Positions 1-5,561 of a stretch of DNA of 6,017 nucleotides are shown here, piece after piece. Numbering within the stretch: the first letter of the stretch is position 1; every line of letters begins with the position of its first letter. A program made the translations under genes and the position numbers. The notes below the pieces were generated by a model. That model saw only the letters and a list, made by a program, of their open reading frames with translations, did no database searches and had not been told where the DNA came from. Source of the DNA: Anaerolineae bacterium. GTDB lineage: Bacteria; Chloroflexota; Anaerolineae; JAFGEY01. The stretch covers positions 1 to 6,017 of the forward strand of contig JAFGJF010000003.1 in assembly GCA_016929205.1 (NCBI GenBank), written 5' to 3'.

Positions 1-126
1 GTACCGCCGCTGCTCAAGGATGGCGGCTTTATCCCTTCCTGTGACCACGGCGTGCCGCCGGATATTTCGTGGCCGAATTTCATCGAATATACGCGTTTAT
101 TGGCGCAGTTGACGGGATGGTTGTGA
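1..126 (+). CDS. URO-D superfamily protein, C-terminal end only (partial)
   Basis: An open frame from the first base to a TGA at 124-126 encodes the last 41 residues of a protein whose start lies left of the window. The fragment contains GGFIPSCDHGVPPDISWPNF (residues 8-27 of the fragment), which resembles the C-terminal strand and final helix of the uroporphyrinogen decarboxylase superfamily, especially the MtaA/CmuA-like and uncharacterised 'URO-D domain' proteins common in environmental bacteria. Members of that superfamily either decarboxylate uroporphyrinogen III or transfer methyl groups via corrinoids. In sugar-related clusters many have no known reaction, so I do not assign one. It runs convergently into the nucleotidyltransferase gene, with 9 bp between the two stop codons, so it is probably not part of the minus-strand operon. 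Family assignment rests on this short motif only. Confidence 0.72.
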   Translation, partial: VPPLLKDGGFIPSCDHGVPPDISWPNFIEYTRLLAQLTGWL

Positions 127-135
127 TTGCATCGG

Positions 136-957
136 TCAGAATCCACGCAGATCGGTGCTGGAACGGCGGGTGAGGCCCTCTTTGGGCAGCCGTTTGAGCA
201 CGACGTATTCGAGGCCGTGTGCGGTGCAAAAGGCGCGTTTCTCGGGCTTGTCGCCGTCGTGATTGACGGCATAGATGTCAGGTTTGACGATCGCGATCTG
301 CGGCTCGGCGTCCATCCAACCCATGCCGCTAGAGATGAGCGCCTGTTTGACGTGGCGGATGGCCTGGACCATATATTGTCGCTCGTCCTGCTTGAACATC
401 GGGTGGCCCTCGCCCTTGAGCAGTTCCACGTTGACGTCGTTGCCGACGACGACGTACAGATCGCCCAGTCCCGAGACCTCTTCGAAAAAGCGTACGTGCC
501 CGGTGTGGAACCAATCATAGCAGCCGGTGACCAGCACTTTTTTGCGCGCTGTGGGCTGCTCGTAGGCGTTCTCCGCCGGTAGCGGAAAGCCGACCAGATC
601 GGCTGCTGTCAAAATGCGGTAGATGATGTTGTGTGCGGCGCAGAAAGCCTGCTTGGACGCGTTGGCGTCGCTCTCGCGGACAACCCAGGCGTTCGGAGTT
701 AGGCCGGCGATGTCCGGTAGGGCATCGGGGGCGGGTGGATCGGTGACCAGGGTAAGGCGATCGACGTAACGCACTGCTTCCAAAAAATAGCGGCGCTCCG
801 CTTCGGGAAATGTGGGCGCTTTGCCGGTCAGGGCCTGGACCACGGCGTCCGACCATAGCAAAACGTGCAGCGCGCCCAGCGTAGACGCCTCTTGCAGGAA
901 ACGCACATCGGGAGAGCGGATATGGTCAAAGCTGCCAGTGACAACAACGTTGTTCAT
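136..957 (-). CDS. Tandem-domain cytidylyltransferase-like nucleotidyltransferase
   Basis: A 273-residue protein made of two copies of the cytidylyltransferase-like (HxGH) fold. Domain 1 covers about residues 3-125 and domain 2 about 138-273. Domain 2 has the nucleotide-binding signature YDWFHTGH (H151 and H154), a following DERQYMV helix (191-197), and the RSSTDLR motif (265-271) expected near the C-terminus. Domain 1 starts in the same way (VVVTGSFDHIRSPDV) but has HIRS where HxGH should be, so it is probably non-catalytic. Eukaryotic ethanolamine-phosphate cytidylyltransferase (Pcyt2) is a known two-domain precedent; HldE-C and TagD/GlmU-like single domains are the usual bacterial forms. 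I chose ATG at 957 over TTG at 960 because AAAGGGA (965-971) sits 7 nt before it. The gene lies 20 bp after the GHMP kinase, suggesting it activates that kinase's product. The substrate (sugar-1-phosphate, heptose or alcohol phosphate) and the nucleotide are unknown. Confidence 0.85.
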   Translation of the reverse strand: MNNVVVTGSFDHIRSPDVRFLQEASTLGALHVLLWSDAVVQALTGKAPTFPEAERRYFLEAVRYVDRLTLVTDPPAPDALPDIAGLTPNAWVVRESDANASKQAFCAAHNIIYRILTAADLVGFPLPAENAYEQPTARKKVLVTGCYDWFHTGHVRFFEEVSGLGDLYVVVGNDVNVELLKGEGHPMFKQDERQYMVQAIRHVKQALISSGMGWMDAEPQIAIVKPDIYAVNHDGDKPEKRAFCTAHGLEYVVLKRLPKEGLTRRSSTDLRGF

Positions 958-977
958 CAAATAGTCCCTTTCAGTGT

Positions 978-1781
978 TTACGCCAATCGCACCTCAACCT
1001 GGAATCCGCCCGGTACCGGCTCCTCAGAGACGACGTACATATACCCACCCCCGCAGCCGGAATACATCGCGCCGGCGTAGCGAGCCTGGTAATAGCGCCA
1101 CAGGGCCATCAAGTCCACGGTCAGAGTGTGGTGGTAGACTACATCCGGCAGGATTGTTTCCCAGCACAGCATGCATTCGTTCATCGACGCCCCAAGCGCG
1201 GCCGCGTCCATAGCCACGATGGCGTCAAAGCAGTCCTTGCCCGACTGCCCCAGACGGTGAATCCAGTCACGGTCGAGGTTTTTGATGCTCAGCGGATTAT
1301 AGCCCGGCGGGCGTTGGGCGATGGGCACCATATAGATCACGCTGTCCAGCCATCGTGCCACATTGGGGTCGGTGTTGGACTCGATGTGAGTGGGAAAGAC
1401 GCCGCCCTCGTGGGTAAAGGCGTAGTCGAGGCGGTTGACGCCGGGATAAAACAGGCCGATCATATCCTGGGATCCTGATGGTTCGGCCTGGCCCTCATTT
1501 TCTTTGGCATAGAGTTCTTTGACCAGTTCGGCCGGATCGCGCGCGGGCAGGCCGCCGGGCCACAGCCGGGCGGCGATCTTGCGGGTGCTGGTGCCCATCC
1601 CGCAGCGATCCATAAAGCGGCAGTGTGGTTCGATGGCCACGACGACCATCGAGCCAAAGGGGTCGGGATTGTGCCGCGATACGAACGGCTGGTCGATCCA
1701 CCCCCCGGCAAAGGCCATGCGGTAGGGCAGTGCGCCAATGATCGACGCTATAGAAACATCCGTGTTTTCTTTTGTGATCAT
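978..1781 (-). CDS. Short GHMP-family sugar kinase (HddA-like)
   Basis: A 267-residue protein with recognisable GHMP kinase landmarks. The N-terminal motif GALPYRMAFAGGWID (16-30) corresponds to 'APLRLGLAGGGTD' of heptose- and fucokinase-type members. GMGTST (61-66) stands in for the phosphate-binding loop GLGSSS. PSGSQDMIGLFYPGVNRLDY (101-120) matches the 'GGKQDQYAATFGGFN' segment. SGCGGGYMYV (241-250) is the C-terminal glycine-rich motif 3. These enzymes phosphorylate a sugar with ATP; D-glycero-D-manno-heptose-7-phosphate kinase (HddA) and L-fucokinase are the closest types by motif. The protein is short: only about 30 residues separate motifs 1 and 2, where HddA has roughly 100, so most of the N-terminal beta-sandwich appears missing. 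The frame is continuous with no sign of a frameshift. The start ATG at 1781 is preceded by a weak purine-rich stretch (AAAGAGAA). Catalytic activity is likely but unproven, and the sugar is unknown. Confidence 0.78.
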   Translation of the reverse strand: MITKENTDVSIASIIGALPYRMAFAGGWIDQPFVSRHNPDPFGSMVVVAIEPHCRFMDRCGMGTSTRKIAARLWPGGLPARDPAELVKELYAKENEGQAEPSGSQDMIGLFYPGVNRLDYAFTHEGGVFPTHIESNTDPNVARWLDSVIYMVPIAQRPPGYNPLSIKNLDRDWIHRLGQSGKDCFDAIVAMDAAALGASMNECMLCWETILPDVVYHHTLTVDLMALWRYYQARYAGAMYSGCGGGYMYVVSEEPVPGGFQVEVRLA

Positions 1782-1820
1782 CTGGTTCTCTTTCGGACAG
1801 ACATGGAGTGAATACTGGCC

Positions 1821-1880
1821 AGAGCCGAGGCTCTAGCGGGTTGGTGCTTTGCAGCCCAAATCCGGCTAGAGCCTCGACTT
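1821..1880. repeat. Large imperfect inverted repeat inside the operon
   Basis: Between the epimerase and the kinase, CGAGGCTCTAGC (1826-1837) is perfectly complementary to GCTAGAGCCTCG (1865-1876). This gives a 12-bp stem, extended outward by two more pairs after one mismatch. The 27-nt interior can form a second small stem (TTGG/CCAA with TGC/GCA, 1841-1859). Each arm also contains its own small palindrome: AGAGCC-GA-GGCTCT at 1821-1834 and GGCT-AG-AGCC at 1864-1873. No T run follows on the minus strand, so it is not a classical intrinsic terminator. A REP-like interspersed element or an mRNA-stabilising or processing hairpin between cistrons is more likely. The 115-bp gap shows no convincing promoter. 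Confidence 0.8.
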
Positions 1881-1896
1881 CTGAGCGGTCCTATTT

Positions 1897-2961
1897 TTAG
1901 TGTGCGCTTGGCATCCCCGTTTCAGAGGCCGGAGTATAGATGCCGTTTTTGCGGTCGGCGTATTGCTGCCTGATCCAGTCATAGGTTTCGGCCATACCCT
2001 CGCGGAGCGGGGTGTTCGGTTCCCACCCCAGGACCTCCTGGATAAAAGCATTGTCGCTGTTGCGCCCGGCGACGCCGCGCGGCGCACCGAGGTCGTAGCT
2101 GCGGGCCATCTTGATCCCGGCAATCTCTTCGATCATACTCACCAGATCGTTGATCGAAATGAGATAGCTGGACCCCAGGTTGATCGGCGTCGCAATGAGT
2201 TCGTCGCAGTGCATAATCATATCAATGCCCTTGACGCAGTCGTCGATGTACATAAAGCTGCGGGTCTGGTGCCCGTCACCCCAGATCGTGATTGTCCTGT
2301 CGCCGGTGTCCTCAGCCTCGACGACCTTGCGGCTCAGCGCGGCCGGAGCTTTTTCGCGCCCGCCATCCCATGTCCCGTGCGGTCCGTACACGTTGTGAAA
2401 GCGGGCGATAAAGGTCTTCATGTGGCGCTCGGCCCAGTATTCCTGGCAAAACATCTCGGACATGAGCTTTTCCCAGCCGTAGCCGCGTTCGGCCATCGCC
2501 GGGTAGGCGTCGGATTCTTTGAGCGCGCGCACGTTCGGGTCTTGCTGCAATTCGACGTTATAGGCGCAAGCCGAGGAGGAGAAAAAGTAGCGCTCGACCC
2601 CGGCGCGGTATGCGGCCTCGATCATGTGGGTGTTGATCAGGATGCTGCGCAAGCACTCGATCCGAAAGCGCTCGATAAAGCCCATACCGCCCATATCGGC
2701 AGCCAGGTTGTAAACCTCGCGCGCGCCTTCGACAGCGCGAACGCAATTGTCGTATTCGCTGAGGTCCATGGATAGGCTCTCGACGCCCGGCACGCGTTGG
2801 TACCATTCGGGCAGGGGTTTTTTGTCTACGGCGCGGATGCGGGTAAAGCCCTGGTCGTGAAAGTAGCGAGTCAGCGCGCCGGCGATAAAGCCCCCGGCTC
2901 CAGCGATGACGATCAGGTCGTCTTTGGCGATCGTGGTTGCGGCGGTTTTATTTTCTTTCAT
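1897..2961 (-). CDS. GDP-mannose 3,5-epimerase-like SDR epimerase
   Basis: A 354-residue extended short-chain dehydrogenase/reductase. It has a Rossmann N-terminus with GAGGFIAG (21-28) and an acidic residue, D46, after the second strand for NAD ribose binding. It strongly resembles plant GDP-D-mannose 3,5-epimerase (GME): NLAADMGGMGFI (85-96), SSSACAYN (128-135), RFHNVYGPHGTWDGGREKAPAA (187-208), IWGDGHQTRSF (226-236) and GRNSDN (299-304). The residues known to be catalytic in Arabidopsis GME (C145, Y174, K178, K217) fall at C132, Y161, K165 and K204, a constant offset of 13. GME converts GDP-D-mannose to GDP-L-galactose and GDP-L-gulose by oxidation, epimerisation and reduction on bound NAD; the protein is cytosolic. 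The start is well supported by AAGGAG at 2970-2975, 8 nt upstream. It follows the glycosidase by 44 bp, consistent with one operon. A related activity on another GDP- or NDP-hexose or heptose remains possible. Confidence 0.87.
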   Translation of the reverse strand: MKENKTAATTIAKDDLIVIAGAGGFIAGALTRYFHDQGFTRIRAVDKKPLPEWYQRVPGVESLSMDLSEYDNCVRAVEGAREVYNLAADMGGMGFIERFRIECLRSILINTHMIEAAYRAGVERYFFSSSACAYNVELQQDPNVRALKESDAYPAMAERGYGWEKLMSEMFCQEYWAERHMKTFIARFHNVYGPHGTWDGGREKAPAALSRKVVEAEDTGDRTITIWGDGHQTRSFMYIDDCVKGIDMIMHCDELIATPINLGSSYLISINDLVSMIEEIAGIKMARSYDLGAPRGVAGRNSDNAFIQEVLGWEPNTPLREGMAETYDWIRQQYADRKNGIYTPASETGMPSAH

Positions 2962-2969
2962 TTGGGTAT

Positions 2970-2975
2970 CTCCTT
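2970..2975 (-). promoter_or_regulatory. Strong ribosome binding site of the epimerase gene
   Basis: On the minus strand AAGGAG lies 8 nt before the ATG at 2961, a near-ideal Shine-Dalgarno sequence that fixes the start. It is stronger than the site in front of the GHMP kinase, so the epimerase may be translated more efficiently than the downstream kinase. Confidence 0.75.
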
Positions 2976-3005
2976 GTGTTCTTGATTATTCAGCATGGAA
3001 TCTTG

Positions 3006-4385
3006 TTATTTGCTTAACTCTAGTTTCAGTGTATAGGCGTGGTCACACGGTTTTTGGGCGGGCATGGTCACCTTGAGTCCCTGGGCGTCCTGCGACCAGG
3101 TCAATTCGCCGTCAAAGCCGATCATGGACACGCCGTCTACCTTGGCCGCATGGCTGCCGAGCGATTCGATCACGGCCTGTTTCTCTGGCCAGCCAAAGAA
3201 TATGGCGTACAGCGTATCGCCCTTGGTTGTAAAGCGGACGTCCTGGGCAGTATAAGCAGCCTGTTCGCGCTCACGGAAAGCCTTGGGAATGCCGGTCGGC
3301 CCTTCGCCGTACGAACTCCAGGGACGCGTGCCATAGATCGCCTCGCCGTTCAGCTCGAGCCACTGTCCCAACCCGAGCAGAATGTCCTGCGCTCGTTGGG
3401 GGATCGTGCCATCGGATCGGGGGCCGATATTGAGCAGCAGGTTGCCGTTCTTGCTGACAATGTCAACCAGGTCGTGCACGGCCGAGGTCACGGTGCGAAA
3501 TTCGTCGTCCTCGATATAGGACCACGATTTAAAGCTGACGGAGGTGTCGGTCTGCCAATAGTCCGGGCGAATGTTGTCCAGTTTGCCGCGCTCGATATCC
3601 AGGACGGCGACACCATCGGGGATTTTGGCCTTGTATTGCAGCACCGGTTCGTACCCGTGCTCTAGCGCATGATTGTAATAGTGTGCGACGACCCGCGGCC
3701 GCCAGGGCTCGAACTCGTCGCGGTGCCAGCCAAAGTCGAACCACAGCACGTCGGGCGAAAATTTCTCGATCAGTTCGCAGGTGCGTGCGTACCAGTCGAG
3801 AATAAACTCGTAGCTCACGGGCGCTTCTTCTGAATGGGGCACGCCGTAGAGTTTGCTGTAGGCGGCGTTGCTGTTGTCAAAGTCATCGCGAAAGGTGTAA
3901 TAACGAAAATTGAAGGCGCGGTGAGATGAGACGCCGAATTTGAGCCCGGCTTTGCGGGTCTCGATGCCCAATTCGGCGACGACGTCGCGGCAGGGACCCA
4001 TCTGGGCGGCGTTCCAGTTGGTGAACGAACAGTCGTACATCGGAAAGCCGTCGTGGTGTTCGGCAACGGGCACGACGTATCTGGCTCCGGCCTTTTGAAA
4101 CAGCTCGACCCAGGCTGCAGGATCCCATTTTTCCGCTTTAAACATAGGGATAAAGTCCTTGTAGCCGAATTCGGATGGGTGCCCGAAATGCTTGACGTGA
4201 TGCTGGAAATAGTTTTGGCCTTTTCTTGATACTTCATCCCGGTACATAAAGCGGGGATACCATTCATTGTCAAAGGCGGGTACCGAGTAGACGCCCCAGT
4301 GAATGAAAATGCCCAGTTTATCGTCTTTGAACCAGTCGGGCACGGTGTAGGCCGATAGTGAGTCCCAATTTGCTTCGTACTTCAT
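3006..4385 (-). CDS. GH29 alpha-L-fucosidase-family glycoside hydrolase, cytoplasmic
   Basis: A 459-residue glycoside hydrolase of family 29, which cleaves terminal alpha-L-fucose (in some members alpha-L-galactose) with retention. The catalytic barrel occupies about residues 1-345 and a C-terminal beta-sandwich the rest. Visible landmarks are WFKDDKLGIFIHWG (18-31, with H29), AEHHDGF (108-114, the H110-H111 sugar-binding pair), and VLWFDFGW (213-220), where D217 is the expected nucleophile by alignment with the Thermotoga maritima enzyme. NLLLNIGPRSDGTI (315-328) is the conserved end of the barrel. The acid/base residue is variable in this family; E265 in DIERG is a candidate only. There is no signal peptide, so it should act inside the cell on imported oligosaccharides or glycosides. 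I chose ATG at 4385 rather than the one at 4397 because GGAGG (4391-4395) lies 5 nt upstream and overlaps that earlier ATG. It is 81 bp downstream of the LacI gene and probably co-regulated with it. Confidence 0.92.
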   Translation of the reverse strand: MKYEANWDSLSAYTVPDWFKDDKLGIFIHWGVYSVPAFDNEWYPRFMYRDEVSRKGQNYFQHHVKHFGHPSEFGYKDFIPMFKAEKWDPAAWVELFQKAGARYVVPVAEHHDGFPMYDCSFTNWNAAQMGPCRDVVAELGIETRKAGLKFGVSSHRAFNFRYYTFRDDFDNSNAAYSKLYGVPHSEEAPVSYEFILDWYARTCELIEKFSPDVLWFDFGWHRDEFEPWRPRVVAHYYNHALEHGYEPVLQYKAKIPDGVAVLDIERGKLDNIRPDYWQTDTSVSFKSWSYIEDDEFRTVTSAVHDLVDIVSKNGNLLLNIGPRSDGTIPQRAQDILLGLGQWLELNGEAIYGTRPWSSYGEGPTGIPKAFREREQAAYTAQDVRFTTKGDTLYAIFFGWPEKQAVIESLGSHAAKVDGVSMIGFDGELTWSQDAQGLKVTMPAQKPCDHAYTLKLELSK

Positions 4386-4390
4386 GATGA

Positions 4391-4395
4391 CCTCC
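4391..4395 (-). promoter_or_regulatory. Ribosome binding site deciding the GH29 start
   Basis: The minus strand reads ATGGAGGTCATCATG. GGAGG lies 5 nt before the second ATG (4385) and shares bases with the first (4397). A ribosome bound here would start at 4385, giving an N-terminus MKYEANW instead of a four-residue longer one. Confidence 0.75.
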
Positions 4396-4431
4396 ATTTA
4401 CAAGTCTTGTTTGTTTTCCCTGTTATTCTTA

Positions 4432-4447
4432 CCCCAACAAGTTGGGG
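4432..4447. repeat. Perfect 16-bp palindrome between the LacI and GH29 genes
   Basis: CCCCAACAAGTTGGGG is two 7-base arms around AA; read on the minus strand it is CCCCAACTTGTTGGGG. It starts 20 bp after the repressor stop. On the minus strand it is followed by TAAGAATAAC rather than a T run, so a rho-independent terminator is poorly supported. An adjoining palindrome GGGCGCCC (4445-4452) overlaps one arm and could form a competing structure. It could be an mRNA hairpin between cistrons, a leaky terminator or attenuator, or a protein-binding site. Its sequence is unlike the operator at 5498-5511. No convincing promoter hexamers were seen in this 81-bp gap. Confidence 0.6.
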
Positions 4448-4466
4448 CGCCCTGACCAAAAACGAA

Positions 4467-5474
4467 CTAACCCGACGGTGCAGCCGTCGAGTTGCGTACA
4501 ATGACCTTGGTTGGCAGCACAATCTCTTGATATGTTTCCGGCGGATCCTGTTTCATCCGCGCCAGAAGCAGTTCGGTGGCGCGCTGGCCCATCTCGGCTG
4601 CCGGCTGATCGACGACAGTCAAAAACGGTTCGACGACAAACTCGGAGGCAAAATCGTCGAATGCGACCAGCGAGAGGTCCTCAGGCACGCGCAGCCCGGC
4701 GTCTTTGGCCGCACGCAGCGCGCCCAGGGCGATAAAGTTGTTGACGCCAAACAGTGCCGTTGGCCGGGGATTGAGTTGCAGCAGGTGCCGGGCCATCTCG
4801 TACCCAGAAGCCTGGGTGAATTCGCCATAGCACACCCACTCGGGCACAACGCCGATGCCAGCGCTGAGCATAGCGTGGCGGTAGCCGGCGACGCGATCCG
4901 CTGCCGTCGACACCGTGCGCGGCCCGCCGAGCACGGCAATGCGCCGGTGCCCCAGTTCGAGCAGGTGTTGGACCAACTTGAACGCGCCATCCTGTGCGTC
5001 GCAGCGCACGACATCGACCTGGTGATGTGACACGCGGCGGTCGATGACGACCACGGGCGTGTTCTGGTTTTGCAGCCAGGGGATCAGCTCGGCATCGAGC
5101 TGGGCCGGGACGAGCAGCACACCGTCGACGCGCTTTTGCATTAGCGCACGCAGGTATTCGTCCTGCTTGGCGACCGACTCGTCGGTGTTGCAGAAAAAGA
5201 CGCTGAACCCGGCCTCGTTGGCCGCATCTTCGACGCTGCGGGCGACGGTGGTCCAAAAGGGGTTGGCGATGTCGGTCAGAACCAGGGCCAGGGTGTGGGT
5301 CTGGCTGAGCCGCAGGCTGCGGGCCACGGTGTTGGGGATGTAATTCAGTTCCGCAATCGCTGCCTCAACCTTGAGACGGGTTTTTTCGCTGACATAGCCA
5401 GAGTTGTTGACCACCCGCGAGACGGTGATCGGGGCAACGCCGGCAAGCCTGGCGACATCCTGGACGGTCGACAT
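4467..5474 (-). CDS. LacI/GalR-family transcriptional repressor
   Basis: A 335-residue regulator of the usual LacI-family length. The N-terminal helix-turn-helix is TVQDVARLAGVAPITVSRVVN (residues 3-23), and the hinge helix region is about 47-56 (NTVARSLRLS), with L54 in the position that usually wedges into the central CG of the operator. Residues about 60-335 form the periplasmic-binding-protein-like sensor: TLALVLTDIANPFW (61-74), RRIAVLGGP (177-185), TALFGVNNFIALGALRAAKDAGLRVPEDLSLVAFDD (239-274). Members of this family bind a sugar or sugar-phosphate and release DNA. ATG at 5474 is preceded by CAGGAG (5485-5490) at 10 nt. A perfect palindromic operator overlaps the predicted transcription start just upstream, so autorepression is likely. 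The sugar genes follow in the same direction, making them the probable targets; the inducer is presumably the sugar or a phosphate derived from it. Confidence 0.94.
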   Translation of the reverse strand: MSTVQDVARLAGVAPITVSRVVNNSGYVSEKTRLKVEAAIAELNYIPNTVARSLRLSQTHTLALVLTDIANPFWTTVARSVEDAANEAGFSVFFCNTDESVAKQDEYLRALMQKRVDGVLLVPAQLDAELIPWLQNQNTPVVVIDRRVSHHQVDVVRCDAQDGAFKLVQHLLELGHRRIAVLGGPRTVSTAADRVAGYRHAMLSAGIGVVPEWVCYGEFTQASGYEMARHLLQLNPRPTALFGVNNFIALGALRAAKDAGLRVPEDLSLVAFDDFASEFVVEPFLTVVDQPAAEMGQRATELLLARMKQDPPETYQEIVLPTKVIVRNSTAAPSG

Positions 5475-5497
5475 ATGCGACGCACTCCTGTGAAATA

Positions 5498-5511
5498 TGG
5501 TAACGTTACCA
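5498..5511. promoter_or_regulatory. LacI-type operator, perfect 14-bp palindrome
   Basis: TGGTAACGTTACCA is its own reverse complement, with the central CG typical of LacI/GalR-family operators. The symmetry resumes for two more bases on each side after one mismatch. It lies 23 bp upstream of the repressor start codon and covers the predicted transcription start, a placement that would block RNA polymerase. No second copy was noticed in the window, so the operon seems to have one operator here. Confidence 0.85.
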
Positions 5512-5515
5512 CATT

Positions 5516-5544
5516 ATTGTAGCACAGAATACGCAGGTTGTCAA
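5516..5544 (-). promoter_or_regulatory. Near-consensus sigma-70 promoter of the repressor/sugar operon
   Basis: On the minus strand the -35 hexamer TTGACA (5539-5544, exact consensus) and the -10 hexamer TACAAT (5516-5521, one mismatch to TATAAT) are separated by exactly 17 bp. Transcription should start near 5509, inside the operator palindrome. A promoter this strong paired with an overlapping operator predicts tight repression and high induced expression. It is the only convincing promoter I see for the minus-strand genes downstream. Confidence 0.88.
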
Positions 5545-5561
5545 GCGAAAAACGCGGACTA

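Noticed and set aside
127..582. Plus-strand open frame directly after the URO-D-like gene
   Set aside because: It overlaps the conserved HTGH and RSSTDLR domain of the minus-strand nucleotidyltransferase and has no domain or ribosome binding site of its own.
1821..1880. Intrinsic terminator after the epimerase gene
   Set aside because: The stem is strong but no T run follows it on the minus strand, so it is listed as a repeat/hairpin.
1900..2775. Long plus-strand open frame of 291 codons opposite the epimerase gene
   Set aside because: It is the antisense shadow of a well-supported SDR epimerase. Its translation shows no recognisable domain.
3039..3665. Plus-strand open frame of 208 codons opposite the GH29 gene
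   Set aside because: The minus-strand frame has conserved catalytic motifs throughout; this one has none and is best explained as an antisense shadow.
4400..4410. ACAAGTCTTGT as a second operator in front of the GH29 gene
   Set aside because: The arms are only 5 bp and the sequence does not match TGGTAACGTTACCA. It is too weak to call.
4407..5030. Plus-strand open frame of 207 codons opposite the LacI gene
   Set aside because: Antisense to an unmistakable LacI-family protein, and its sequence resembles no family I know.
5546..5561. Possible terminator (GCG-TTTTT-CGC on the minus strand) after the RraA-like gene
   Set aside because: A 3-bp stem whose T run is in the loop rather than after the stem is not a believable terminator.
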